Shown piece after piece: positions 46,001-61,000 of a DNA stretch of 64,000 nt. How positions within the stretch are numbered: the stretch's first letter is position 1; each line of letters begins with the position of its first letter. Location: assembly GCA_902728285.1 (NCBI GenBank), contig CACVBU010000522.1, forward strand, positions 94,509 to 158,508. The letters are read 5' to 3'. The translations under genes and the position numbers were made by a program. This DNA is from Clytia hemisphaerica. Taxonomy: Eukaryota; Cnidaria; Hydrozoa; Leptothecata; Clytiidae. Under the pieces are notes generated by a model that saw only the letters and a list, made by a program, of their open reading frames with translations, ran no database searches and was not told where the DNA came from.

Positions 46001-49000
46001 ATATCGGTATTGTTGATATGACTATTGACCATGAAGCTTTGGCTGGCACCATTATCACGCCAAGTAAATCTGACGTTGGAGCTGATGAGACATTCACTGA
46101 AGAAGTAGTTTCATCAAGCACTGAAACAGATCTGCCCAAACAACCTTCGCTATCACCGGATGATAAAAACTCTATGATACAGCAGCTTGAGAAGCTTGAT
46201 AATATGCCTCAGCAAATGATAAAGCTTGATGAGATCAAGCAAGAACCAGTAGATTTCGAAACAACCAATGAATCAAATCCTCCTGAAGTATCTACCAATA
46301 CAAAGACAGTTATAAATAGTGTCAGTAATACGTCATTGACCTTAGAACAACAAGAAGAACAACTCTTAGAAAATACAAAGAATGACATCATTTTCAAATC
46401 GAAAGCACCTAGATCAATCCAACTTGTGAAACCACATTCAATAAAACCACCTAAGAATTACCGGCAAAATATTGACCCACAAAGTTCAGGTTCAGATTCC
46501 GAATCTGATGACTTAGACTATGATATCAAAAGAAGGAAAAGGAAAATTGAATCTAACAAAAAAATACATCCTAGTAGGTCACGCTCTAGAGCTCAATCTC
46601 GAGCACGCACACGCTCGCGAAGTCCTATTGACAGATCGCGAGCTAATAGTCCGACAATACCTAGAAGTCAATTATACGATTCAGTCCGATCTAAAGAAGA
46701 TGGCTTTAAAAGTAAACACAACTCGGACGAGGAAAATATAGATATTAGTAATAAATTGAGTGAACTTTCAAACCCTGTACCATATGATATTGAACATGAA
46801 CGCAAAGTACAATTCTTGGTTGGCAAAAGTGTGGACGGTTATGTAAGATGGTTTCTTTTCTTTTTGTATCTCAATCTCGTTGAAATCTCTAAGGGTTACT
46901 CTCCTTCCAAAAGGAAACTCCCTGATAAGAAAGAGACATGAACACTTGGTTTATTTTAGGAATTATTAGAATGGTCCATTTGCGAGGCGTTGTATTTATA
47001 ACTTACAGGGATTTAAGTTTTAGAAATTTTTACCACGGGGAAGAAGGCGTTGAAATCAATCATCTTTGTTTTAATATGACAAATTTTTGTATAAGACGTT
47101 TTCATTTTTTTGTTTTAGACGGAGAGGAAAAACATTTATGTTGGAGGTATTAACAAGCAGACCACAAAGCAAGATCTTATCAAACGTTTTAGAAGATTTG
47201 GAAAGATTGAGAAAACAACACTCCATTTCAGGGCTAAAGGGTGAGTACTATTACTATAACGTTTGATAAAATACAATGATTAGATGGTATATTATATTAT
47301 AACCCTGGACCTTTGCTCGCTAGCCTGTATCTTGCGCCATATTCGATTAAAAAAATTAATAGCCTTGACTACGATTCTCTGATAAAGAAGTACTGGTGAT
47401 TACTTAAACTCCTTTTGGGAAAATACACGATCTTTGGTCGTTTTTAAAGTTATATAAGTCCAACTCCAACGGTGCTTATCTGTTATCAGAGAGTAACTTT
47501 TTTTTAAAGTTTTTTTCCGCTGTGTTTTAAAATATACTCAGCTCAGTAAGTTAATTTCTAAAAGTCTCTTTTTCAAAGCTTAGTTTCTTTGATTATGAAC
47601 TAATCGCACTAGACATAATATTGCTCTACAAGATTTAATACCCTGTAGTCCAACTATGCATACTGAGCATTTAGCTCAATTTTCCTGCGCTGTTTCCTAG
47701 CTGGTTTAGTTGAAAAGACTGTCCTAAAAGCTAGACAATCCTAATTAGATTAATGAGCCTTTTGTAACAGGGGGGGGGGGTCGGTACTAAAATCCAAGAC
47801 ATATACGAGTACTACAAGGTTTTTTGACGATTTTTGACATACCCCCACCTAATTTTTGAAAAAGGAATTTTAGTACACATGTACTAAAATTTATTTTGAC
47901 ATTTTAGCATAGTAACCACCTAAATAAGGCTTATTTTGGAATTCGGTTCGAAGAATGCGGGTCTTTGGACTTTCAACAAAATGCCAACTCTGGTTATTTA
48001 AGCTGTCAATGAACCTGATCTATCTCTATCTATTCTAGATAAAGACTCAGAAACAGTCAAGACACTTTTGCTCTGCTCTACTTTAGTTATTGCAAAGATT
48101 GATTGGTTATTTTTCACTTCTAATTTACAGCTTGCTATTTCTTTTCTATCCAGTTATCCATGGTTCTTTACAAAAAAACAAAGCATTCAACTTCAAAAAC
48201 AATTTTTATTCCATAGTATATAAAAGCAGAACAATTAAATTGAAACATGGGTGTTTCACAGCCCCAGAGGCAGCCAGAGGAACCTTTTTCCTCAGTTGAG
48301 ATAAAATTTCCTATTGAAATGCTAATGGGGATAGAAATTCTATTGTTCCAAGGTTAAAAACCCAGTGGGGATATGGTTTTGGAGTGCAATTTTTACACAT
48401 GGGATTTCGAGTGGGGATGAAATCAAAGTCAATTTCCCAGTGGGGCTGAAATTCAAGGGTATTTTACCACCGGGGACAAATTTTTTGCTTAATTTGTGAC
48501 ACAGGGACGTATTTAAATCTTATATAGAGTTTTTATTTTTTCATTTTGCCTAAAATGCTCAGTCAATAGTTAAATTTCCTAAAATTTGGTGGTTTTTAGT
48601 ACTCATATACTAAAATTTTTCTTAAATTTCTTGAAGACCCCACCTAATTTGGGATTTTAGTACACATGGTACTAAAATGCATTTAGGTTTTTTTTGTAAT
48701 ACCACCCCGTCACTAAAAGTCATGATGTCTGAAATTTTAGTACCGACCCCCCCCCTGTTTGCAACAGAGTAGGGATGAAAGAATAAGAAATGAGAAATCG
48801 TATATTTGTGAACGATTTTTATATCCTCTGTTATAATGTAGCTATAGTTTGAAAGAATGCCATTAGCTTTCCTGCATATATGAATTTATCATATATTGGC
48901 CATTCTTTTTCATAATGATATATATAAACGAACGGTTTTATGAACGGAAACTGAAATCTAACACAAAGAAGGACTTGATAGAGAAATCGAATTCCCATCC

Positions 49001-52000
49001 AAATTAATTAAGTTCAGTGACTTGTTATGAGTTTGACAATATTGCCTGTTGTAAAACAACATAGAAGGCCGCTTCTATATTATTTTTCTTACTTTTGTTC
49101 CCAATTTACAGAGATAATTATGCATTCATTGTGTACGAACATCCTGGCTGTGCCATGAGAGCTATAGAAGGTATGCTTTTTTGATGATTTATTCATTAAT
49201 CTCATTGCGATACCTCTTTTTGATAATTCGATTATTATCTTGGGAGGGAGTGCTTTATTTCATTCATTATGTTTTTTCTATTGTTTGCTGTTGTTGTTAA
49301 AGTACCGGCATTGAAACCCATGAAAAAGATCAGCAAGCTCTGCTGCTAGTTCTTATGTTTTCATTCATAAATTTCTCATCCGGCTTAATTTATACTCGTG
49401 CGGCCTTCAACACTTTTTCCTCGGTGATAAAATCAATCTACTTACTAAGCTAAAGATTATTCTCAAGTTATTCTTATACAATTCTTAAGAATAGTTTCAA
49501 TAACCTTCCATAATAACATCCAATACTGCTTTTGAACGAGGCCGTCAACTTTGCGCAAAGTAATTACTACTGTTCAGCAGGGCATCTTTTTTTTATTGAT
49601 CGATTATTAGATTATGTCATCTTTTTGATAATCTCTTCAAACCTTTCCTTGTTGCCATGAGTGATCCGATATTTTGATAAATACATAGATCAACAGGCTT
49701 GATTCATTCATGTGAGATCTCTGTGGACTTTGACCCAGTGGTTTGATCACAATCCTTTGGGAAAGCTCGCATTCTTGGGTGCTGACTTTTCCCTCGTGAA
49801 TATCATGAATACGTAAACTGCCGCTCTTTTTAATTCTTAAGATGATGTAATGTTTTCTGTCTTCTTAGTTTTTTATGCATAGTCAGCTTTCTTGGAACTT
49901 GAAGTAGACATTTCGATTGTTACATTGTTATCTCACTATCAAACCCAAACAAAGTTTAAAAGTTTCCTTGTTCTCGATACGGTCTTTTTTATAAGAACAA
50001 ATTAAGGGTAAAAAATGGAACGATAGGGTAAATAGCCTAAAATACCTCAATTTTCCGCTAAGAATAGAACAACCGAGCAAAACTTTAGTAGTTCTTATTT
50101 TATAAGAATTGTACATTATTCTATTTTCGATATCTTCTCACGTCATTAAACGCTTCATGATCGTTAGCGCGTTTTTGGAATGTTAGCCATTTGCCCTCTT
50201 GACTTTCCTTTGATTTAGTAAATACTTTCACGCTACATAAAATAGCCATGTGGTTGTCATGAACTATCACCTAATTCGTTATACTTCTTTCTGGATTCCT
50301 TTCCTCTTATAGAGTGAAACTAGGCTCAATATTGCATAATGCGAAAACGATATATAGAACACGAGTGACAAAAAATCATTCTTTTTGTACACAAATGCGT
50401 TTGATATATTTTTGTCAGCCATTAAAATGACATAATGATTTATGATATTTGACAGTATGCATATAAAAGGATTTTCAAAGACTATGTTTTCCCGCCATTT
50501 TTCATATTGTTATTTACATTTTGAGAAAGTGTACCACGTCATTTTATCGCCCACGAGTTTGTATACTTTTTGAGTAAAAATTAAAGTTTTCGTACTTTTC
50601 TCGTAATCTGATTTCTAAACTAAGTCATCTTGGAGTAGTGTCAATTATGAGTCATCTTTTTGTCACGAAATTGAATAATATGACCGTAACGGTCCCTCTG
50701 TGTATTTGAGTTATTAGATCGAGAATTTTTCGATTGTTAGTCACAGGCACTTTCTATTACTTGTTCTATTCTATTCAATTCATTTATGCGCTTATGTCTC
50801 TCAGTTTGAACATAGACAAGGCGAAAAGCCTAGTGAAAATAATTTTTCGCCGATAGACAATAATTCAGCTATCAAGCTAAACGCCAAAAGAGGCTTGCGT
50901 TCGAGGGTGCTTGAGTTGAATGACGTCAAATGTCTCTACCTTTGAGTCCTTCAAAGCAATTTCTTTTGATGTTTGACGTCATTCGACCACGGCAAACTTG
51001 AACCCAACCCTCTTTTCAAGCAGTCCAATGAGGCTAGGGTACGTATGAAACCCCAAGATTGTAACTTAAAGGATGTTGGAGATGAGATTGAATGACGTCA
51101 AAAGTAATGACTTTAAAGTTTGACGTCATTTATCCTTAGCGAGCTCATAAACAGTCTTTTTTCAAGTAGTTATTAGGACTACAGGGTGCTACGTGCGCTA
51201 TAAATTTTTGTGAAAAAACTGTATACTCAATTTTAACCAGAACATAGCTTCAGCCAGGTTTCTAGCTCCCCCCCAACAAAGTAAGGTTCCCCCCAACAAT
51301 TTAGCTCCCCCCAATAATTTAGCTCCCCCCAACAATTTAGCTCCCCCCAACAATTTAGCTCCCCACAAAAAATTGCCTTGTGCTAGGTCCCCTTCAGGTC
51401 CCCCAAAGAAGCATTGTTCTCCTTCCCCCGTTGAGAGAAGTCAATAAAAAATATATAGTGAGTACAGTACAGTACTGATAAATGAAAACTAAATTTTACT
51501 TGTATTAATATTAATATTTATATTTACAAATCTTTTGCTTTTTATATTTGATTTAATAGTAAGATAAGAGATCTTTTGAAATAAGCTGAACAACCCCCAG
51601 AGTCTCACTCAGATCATCTAGTCCCCCCCCACAATCAAGGTCCCCCCAAATATTTTGGTAATTTTAGCCCCCAGGTTCTTTAAAGGCCAAAATATTTCTT
51701 AGCCCCCCCCCCCACCAAAAAAAAGAAGTAAGGGGGGCTGAAGCTATGCAGAACTTTTTTTTATATCTTGTCGTAACCGTCCCATCCTAAAGAATCCAGA
51801 CAATAAAATGTCACGTGTTGACGTATATAAAAAATGAAGACAATAAAAAAGGGAGGGTATTCCTTCAGGTACCTCATGCTGGTCCAAAATTAAAAATCTC
51901 AAATATTTCATGCATAGCTGTCAACAAGCTTTGTATGTAAGTGTTTTACGATTATTCAGCATTCTGATGTTTTCTTTTGATTTGAAAACTTAATAGAACG

Positions 52001-55000
52001 TGGTACGTGACACAACTGTGGTGTAATGTGCCTGACGAACAAACCTTTATCTATTTTGCTTAATCTTTTTAAACTGAATTTTAACCATTTTTTTATAAGA
52101 TTCCTATGTAAATAAACTCGAACCATCTCTATAAAAACAATAAAAAGAGTGAGCTTTCATTCAATTAAAATTCATTTCGGACGGCATTTCATCCAAATAT
52201 ATTATGTACCGAACAGTGGCATCAAAATTAATTAATGATAAATTGGAAACAAAGTTTTTAAAAGCTTTCTTAATAGCCATATTCTTACAAAAATCACTAT
52301 GACATTTATGCATTAAAGACTTCTTTACATTTAGAGATAAAATCTCTTTTTAAATCTCTTACACACGTCTCAATTAAGTCCTAAACAACGTCTTAAAAGG
52401 TTTTTAATCAAATGGTGCTTGTATGAAACTACTTGTTTTTAATTGCATCTAAATACTCTGTGAAATGGAACCTGTAATTAAATTAATTCCCTGTCTACAT
52501 TAACATAATCCTTGATGGTTTTTAACCAGTGAAAATAGATTCATTGATCCTGATGTAAAATTGTCTATAATACAGGTTTTTTATAAGGACCATCAATTTT
52601 GGCTGAAGGGCTTGGTTGTTCTTACACTCAACTGACTTTTATGCTTAAATTATTCTTGGTACACGTTTTTTTTAATAAGAACAAACTATATAAGAACAAG
52701 GCTTCGCTGGCAAAAATGTTAAGAACAAGTTAAGAACACTTTAAGGCTTTGTGGACTCAAAAACACCCTATTTTTTAGGAAAATACTCAAAAATATTCCC
52801 AAAATGGTCAAAAGAAGAACATATTGTTAAGAATATTTTTAGGCTTAAAACTCAAAAAGTTAAGAACGTCCGAAGGCTTTGGATGTTCTTATAATAAAAA
52901 CGTGTATGCTTATATTTTTGACTTAGAGTAGATGACTGACTGACGTGAAAATTTATATTCATTTAATGCAGTGGTATCATAGGTACATGACTTTTGTGTG
53001 AATTGTTTGGGTTTTCTCGTTGCAAAATGATTATATTTATAATGTATACGTTTTTTTATAACAAACATACCAAAATTTTGAAGCCGTCAGAATATTCTTA
53101 ACTTTCTGAGTTTTTAGCATAAAAACTTCCTTAAAACAATGCTCTATTTTAAACATTTTTTAAAATATTTTTGTGCATTTTCCTAAGATATTGGTTGTTT
53201 CAGAATCCGTGAATCCTCAAAGTGTTCTTAACTTATTTTTAATATTTTTGGCATCGAAGCCTTATATCCTTATATATATTTTTTTGTTCTTATAAAAAAA
53301 TGTGTATATATGATCAAAAACATCTTAAGCTACAATTTCCGTTCGATTGGCCGTTAATTTAATTACTCAAGCAACTTTTTTTCTTTATAAAGAACATTTA
53401 TTTTTCCTATTCTGGCAAACGCTGTCAATTATTGTCGTCCGTTTAGAATTCAATAGGTATAAGAAAGGCTTAGTCAGCATTATTCAGCATTAAAGGGATA
53501 ATCAGATGGTCTGAGATATTTTGCCTGCAGATAGCTTCTAGGATTTTAGGAGGAACCTCTAAATTTTTCGGTGTACTTATTTTCCTAACTCAATTTATGC
53601 CACTTTGAAATTTTGAACCTTTGCTTGAAAACAATAGAAAAAAGTGTGAAAAGTCCCTGAAAAGTCCCATTTTTCGAGATTTCAAATTGTCATAACTTGA
53701 GTTAGGAAAATAAGTACACCGAAAAATTTAGAGGTTTTTCCTAAAATCCTAGAAGCTATCTTCAGGCAAAATATCTCAGACCATCTGATTATCCCTTTAA
53801 GAACTAAATGGTGCAATCTTGTAAAGTCATTGTGCGATGTCATTACTCAATTTCAGAAGACTTCTTCATGTCAACTGCATATTAAAATTGGGAATAAAAG
53901 GGTTAATTTACGCACAAAATTTTACGTTCCAAAACTTTCGCAAACACGCTCCATAATTTTCATTGAAGAAGCTTGTGCGTGACCGAATCTTTTTCGATGC
54001 TTTGATACTGGCATATTTCAATATGGTGTAGCAGCTTTAAAGCAAGCATTTTGAGCTTGTTTATTTAAAGTGGAATCAAAGCAGGACACACTTCATACCC
54101 TCAGGGATTCCTTCAGGAAATAGAATTCATTACATATCGAAAAAGTTTTCATGTCTCCTCCCTCTTTTTGCTTGCATTTAATTAGGTTTGAATACAAACT
54201 TTTAAAAGTAATTTATACTTGTAGAAATGTTGAATGAAGATAGCACTTTTTATAAGATCAATGCAAGAGGGATTTAAAATCATCAATATTTTAACCAATA
54301 CTGAAATATAATTTTTTTGTTAATCTCGATTTTAGGCTGACCGAAATTGAGGTTCTTTCTTTCTTTCTCTTAAAACATGATTGATTACCAATCTCCGTCA
54401 ATTTTCATTGCGTAAAATCTTTTCGTATCTTAAGATTAGGAATAGGAAGGTCTTTGGTCCAATCTTTCAACATAAATGAGAAATTTAGTCCTTTTGTTTC
54501 TCTCTTCAAAAAACTTTTTAGTTTTGGTTTTCGCCTTCGGTTTAGAATTTGAATTTTCCCATATACTTGTCTTTGTTTTGCATGGATAACTTTTCCTCGC
54601 TGAATTTTTTTCCATATCTTGAAATACTCTAGAAAAGTTTGTATTTTCCTTGACGCATGAAAAACAACTGTACCTTTTCACACAAAGTTAAAAATGTATG
54701 TTTTTACAACAATATTTTCGATATTTTGAATATTGTTACATAGATAGAAACCTTTTTAGAAGATTATTGTTGAAAAATAACCTACCTAAAGTTTCAAAAT
54801 ACATCAATTTTGTTTTACCACTAATTTTCTAGTACTTTAAAAAAACTAATGGTTATTTTGTAAAACTTTGATGAGAAAGTGTTATCTAACCACTGGAAAG
54901 CTCCTCATCGATCACAGAAAACATGTATCCCAATCTGTTTCATTTGTTTACTTACTTACCTATTAAAATTACATAACTTTCAAAAGTCAAGTTGACAGAT

Positions 55001-58000
55001 AGTTGAAGTTGAAGAAGCAAGTTATGTATGAACAGTTTAATGAAGGGATTCTCTTTTTTTTCCGTGGGCTGTGACAATAAGTGATTTTTACACCACGTGC
55101 CTTTTCCGTCGAACTAAATCACCTTTTATTGGTACTAAAAAAATGGACGCCGACCTAAATTTCTCTCTGGTACAATTGTCATTCCTCGTTCCTTCTTCCT
55201 CCTCTCTTTTCCGCCGTTTAGTACCTTTTAAATATCTTTCCTCTCAAATCAATGTGTTACAATTTGCTTTTTTCTCAATGTTGACACACCCAATCGATCA
55301 GTTCTTTGAAATTAGATTTTCTTAATTAGTCTTTTTCTTGTCAGTTTATAGAGTCTGAAAGCTTTTTTATGTTTTAGAACTTCAAGGTCATTGTAAATTA
55401 TTTCTTGCCCGCATCGACAAAGTTATCCTCCATTTCCATAATTTTTTTTCCGAATGAATCTAAAATTAGGTGTATGCGTACTTTGAAAGTTGAATAATTC
55501 TCGAGCACATTATCATATGAAATAAACCATATTAGGTAGTTTTTCACCTCCACAATTTTGGTTTTACTTCCTTTCGTTCCTCGAGGAAATGTGGAATGAC
55601 CTCTTTCATACAGCTAATGTAGAGGGAAGAACTAAACAAGATGTTGGTTTATATCTATGTTTAGAACATACTATACGGAAATAAAAGTACAGCCTCATCT
55701 TCCTTTTGACATCAGTTTTTGTGACTAATTTTTGGCCGCGCTTTATTTCTTCAATCACTGAATTTGATGAAAAGAAGTGAAATTCGTAGAGAAGGATATG
55801 CATTGTTTTTGAAAAACAATACAATAGGCTCAATTTTGATCAAAACACTAAAGTAAAATTTACGCTGGTTTTGAATAAAGCGTATTAATAAAGTAGGCAT
55901 GTGAAGACCATTAAAGCCTGCATCGGCAAACATTTATTGATATATATTGTATCGTGTATTGCCCGTAATGTTTATTCAAGTTTCCTCAATTCCCCTGAAA
56001 CTAGCGTATTATTTCATGTGACCTTCTTTTGTAATGAAGTATCGCAGAGCTCATTTTACATTAAGATATTGAATGCGTGGAGCGTCTAACGGTGACCAAA
56101 ATTGGCAACGAATTGACGTGGGATAAAGCTCCGGCCCACTAGTTTTAAAAACAAGGAGTAGTTTTTTTTATTCTTGAAACGTTTATTTTTGTCAGTTTTC
56201 AAGGACCCTGGGAAAGCACCTCGTGCAACTCAAATTTCGAAATATTGTTACAATTCAGCCAACAAAAATATGAAATAGAATCTTAAGTTTTTTTACCAAT
56301 ACTACCCCACGCATACACGCACGAATGTATTTTTAAATTAAAACGAAAACTTTTTAAAACTTAAGTACGTCTTAAAATCTCTGCGTCAAGCTAATTTAGT
56401 AAACTCGCCAAGAAATTTCCCAATGTCCTTTTAAAGCCCATTTTCCAGGGATCTCCACTTTGTTTTCAGCCTTAAATTTTGACCCAGGTTTTTTATTCTT
56501 TGAAATTTTCTGATAGCCGGTGCAGTGGTCTATTTCGAGGCTCGGGATACAGTAGGAGAGCACCTGATGCCACCCTCAAGATTTATTTTCAAACAAAAGT
56601 AAAATGAAAGAATTATTATTTTGCTTTGTCACCAATATTCGAATATTCTTGTGACCGATTAACTACGTGTCACGTAAAACGACCTGTAGGCTGATCCAAA
56701 ATTCATTTTCCTCCTTAAAAAATCATTTTTTGCAATCTAGAGGGCTGATAGGCAAAACCATTAAATTCTTAATGCATCTTGACATAAAATAATCGTTTCA
56801 ATTTTTCTGAACTTTTTCTCTTTAATTTCTTTATTAGAGGGCAATGACGACCCAAGTTACCCACGCCTTGAATTATGTTTTGGAGGACGCCGGAAATTTG
56901 TAGGCGGAAGCTATGTGGATTTCGGTAAGTAGTAATGGTGGGCCGTTTCATTATCTGTTTGCAATTATAGTTATTTACAAACTGTTTATGTCTACAGAAT
57001 TATTTTTAGTAACACTTGCATCCCGTATTAAGTTGTTGTATTAAACGCGCGCTCTGTGGTTGACCTACTCTTGAGTGAGTGAATTATCAGATATTGCTTG
57101 ACTTTGTAATGGCCATCATTTTTCGACTTGTTTTCTAAGCCATGCTTACAGCAATTCATTACTTATTTTCCTCGGAAAAGTTCACTCCCTATGAATGCAT
57201 TTTTATGCTCATCCAGTTGGGATTCAGACTCGGGACAATAAAGCAAATGTTAAGAGGATCTCGAGAATACAGAGTTTCAAACTGCACCTTTATCTTTATA
57301 TTATATTTTTCAAATTATATTGCCCTCTCTTTTGAGTAACGGCAGAAGGTAGACATGATTAGATCTGTTGTAAGGTCATCGTGCTAGCACGAGTGTGTAC
57401 AGACACTCCAACTTGGAGTTCGATGTTCCACAGTTCATTTTCGCAGTACTTCCAATACGTGATTTATTTGCAATGTAATGTTTCATTCAGTGAGCCCTCT
57501 TCAAAACTCTAAGCAAACAAAATAAACTTTTGTTTATATTATGTCTCTGGAAGGAATTTCTTTGTGCTTTTAACCAACCTTCCATCATGTTGCAAGTTTT
57601 TATTTTCCCAAAATTTGACCTTTCAGCTCTCTTGTTTGTTCCAAAACGTCATACAACAAATTGACCTCAGACCTCAGCTCAGATTTGAAGTACACACAAA
57701 TATAGTAACACGCTACTTGAAAAAGTGGTATCTTTTTTAATCCATCGACGATTAAAAAAGAATGTGGCATGATGATCAACATTAAAGCAGATAATCAAAT
57801 AGGACGACAACACGCGTATTTGTTCATAGGTGGACAAAGTAATACACAGTGTTGTAATTTCTCTCTAATTACAGCAAAACCACTTACTTGCGTCTTCAAC
57901 TCGTGTTGTAGTTTTCGTTTTTAAAAGTTCCTTCATCCACTTGTGGTTTCAAAGCAAGCACTCTTACAGACCTATCTTAGTTTTGTAGAGAGCTGAAAAT

Positions 58001-61000
58001 CTTTAAAAAGGCTCAACTTTTGTAACGTTAAACTTATTGAAAAGTGTCTGTTAAAAGGCGTCCGCTAGTTGGTCGTAAGAATAAAATGTATAATCTCTAT
58101 AAAATATGTATTCACTGTGTTATAATAATAATAATAATAAAGTTTTACAGGTTTTCAGGCCACCGTGAAGACACATGGGCCTCTATAAACCGCTCGTACT
58201 TTTTACAATGATCTTTTTGAAATAAAGTTTTTTTCGCGGGCTCCCCCGGACTTTCCATTTTATGTTGTCTCCCTTGATTTTAGCATTCATTTTTTCGGCT
58301 TCCTTACACCATTCTTTGATTATTTGTCTTTCATTTTTGGTCAAATCCTCTGTCACTCGGTAAGGAAAGCCTTTTTCTTTCGTTATTGCTTGCAACACCG
58401 TGTTCTTGTCCTCTTCGTTCGTAAATGTGACTTTGATTGGTTGGTATCTCGTTTTATCTTCTCTTTCTTTCGTAAATTTCCCGATCCGCTGCGTCTCGGT
58501 AATCTTTATATTCCTCAGATGGAGCCGCTGACCAATAATTTTGTCATGGATAAATTCTTCGTCCTCGATTTTTGTTTCTTCTTCAGTTTCATCTGTCGAT
58601 TCATCAATCCCATGAAAAATTAGGTTGCGTGCTGTCGATCGAATCAGCTGCTCCTCCTGCTTTTCTTTTCGAATCGCATCTCCAATTTTTTTCTCGATGT
58701 GTTTGGATGTGATTTTAGCGTAGCTCATTGGTGGTATTTCCTCTTCTTTCTTTTCGATGATGCTTTCAATCTTCTTTTCAAGCGTGGTTATTCTGGTGTC
58801 GATAGTTTCTTTCATTTCGTTGACCATAACATTGACGTCTTGTGCTTTCAAATGGTTTATTTCTTCGTCCTGCCTTTTCATTATATTCTCACAGGCTTTG
58901 ATTTCGTTTTTGAATCCTTCAATTTTTGATGTTTCATTTGAATTATACCTTTCCATTACCTGTGGTGCGATTTTGGTACAGTTTTGACACTGGAAACTTC
59001 TTGATTTGTATGACAAGCATATCTGGATCTGGTAAAGTGGCAGTTCTGTACAAAGATAATGGACTAAACGGTGGCACTTCCTGCATTGTAGGGTATCTTT
59101 TAGTGCGTTTTCTTCATTTATGATGCACTTTGACGGGCTGCAAAAGTCGTTTATTGATGGTGATTTTTGATTATTTTCTTGGATTTTTTCCGCCATTTTT
59201 GTGCGTTTTCAGACGACAACCGTTCAGTTTTGTATTTGACGTCAACTTGGAAATTATGGAAAATTGTGGAAATCAAAATAAGAAGAATTTCGTCTATTTA
59301 TTTTTACAAGACCCTTTGGCATCTGTTGGCATTGTTACAAAAACATTGACAAGCCAAATTTCATTCAAAGTAAGTCTACATTTCTGGATCCCACATAATT
59401 TCTTTGTGCGACAACACAAACAATGTGCGTGCTTGATTATTGTAAGGGATTATTTCGAACAGGACGTTTGCCGGTCATTTTGAATTGAATGCGAGGTAGT
59501 GATTGATAGGAAAGCAAGTTTTCCTTTTCGTCTGATCGTTTCCATCTTCTTCTTTTCAATGCACTTTCCTCCTTCTCGCATCTTCAATACAACACAGCTG
59601 TATGTGTGCGTGTGTGTAGGTTGGACCTTTGTTCGTAGAGGATATCTTAAGTACTGTATTCCACAGTATTCCATTCTTCGCCGCCCCCTTCTTCTTATGT
59701 TGCACTAAATTGCAATGACCTCACTTCTCTATTCTCTCTCGTTCTCATTACAATTTGTTTGTATTAAAGGTCAACATTCAGTCAAAGTTAAGTTTAAAAT
59801 GTTAGTTAGAATAACGCATTCGGCGTGACGATCTTGCATTTTTCCAGATCACCAAATGATTTGCTCTATCGATCTACACGTTTTTTATGAGAACAAACTA
59901 TATAAGACCATAAGGCTTCGATGGCCAAAATGTTAAGAACAAGTTATTATCAACCCGGCTCATGTAAAGATTCAGTCTCGATCGTGCACTTTTCTTATCA
60001 ACAATAATCTGCCCTATCCTTCACCTCATTTATTATTCCATAGTGTGCGAACGAGACATGGTTCTTCCTTTGATGATAAAAACTCAATATTTTGAGTGAA
60101 TAAACTATTTAGTTGCTGGGGTTTTTTCAGTCGGCCGCAATAGGGACTCTTGCTGATTACTAGACAGGGTCTTGTGATCAGATTAATTGGTCGTTTTTTG
60201 ACGGTTTTTTTTATTTCAAATTCCAACAAAATTGGGGGTAGGGTAATCAAAGGAAAATTAAAACAAGAGAAATCATATCCCCACACACACCTTCCCTCTT
60301 AGAAATTTCACGACGAATTAGAACAGGAGGATGAAACTATCATCCGACATCAACCGGAACTTTATTGATTTTGACTTTTGATTTATGACTCGTTTCGCTA
60401 ATATCCGTCGGTTGTCGTCAAAAACACTGTGATTCATCATACCACTTCCACTCCAATTGTAAAAGGAAATCGAAATCTCACCTGGATTCACTTTCATTTT
60501 CCACAAGATCCTTAAACAGCAATTTTCATCGAAAAAAGATGCTTGAACATTTGAGGTCGTGCCCAAATTTTGCCTAGTTTTAGACATATATTGTTCAACC
60601 ACGCCTGTACTAAAATATCCCTGTCTCAGTGACCCGTTGGCTAGTGGGATGAAAAAAACTAAATGCCTTTGAGGAAAATCACTAAATGAAATGGTTGGGG
60701 ATTTTGAAATAATCCAATGGCGTTGAGCTTTCTGTGAGTTTTCCTATGGAGATGAACTTTTTCAAATGGGGATGAACCTTTTTCCAATGGAGAGGGGCTC
60801 TAAACGAGTCTGTGATACGGGGGTGTTATTAATTTTGATTTCCTAATGCGTTGTTATTAATATACTGTACCTGCAGCCTGTTCGAGTTAGACACAAACAT
60901 GCGAGTGGTCTTAAGGAAATGACAAGTTTCAAATCATAAACGAAATTAAAATTTAAAAGTTTCCTTTCCCAAACAATTTTTCTATAAGAATAATTAAGTC

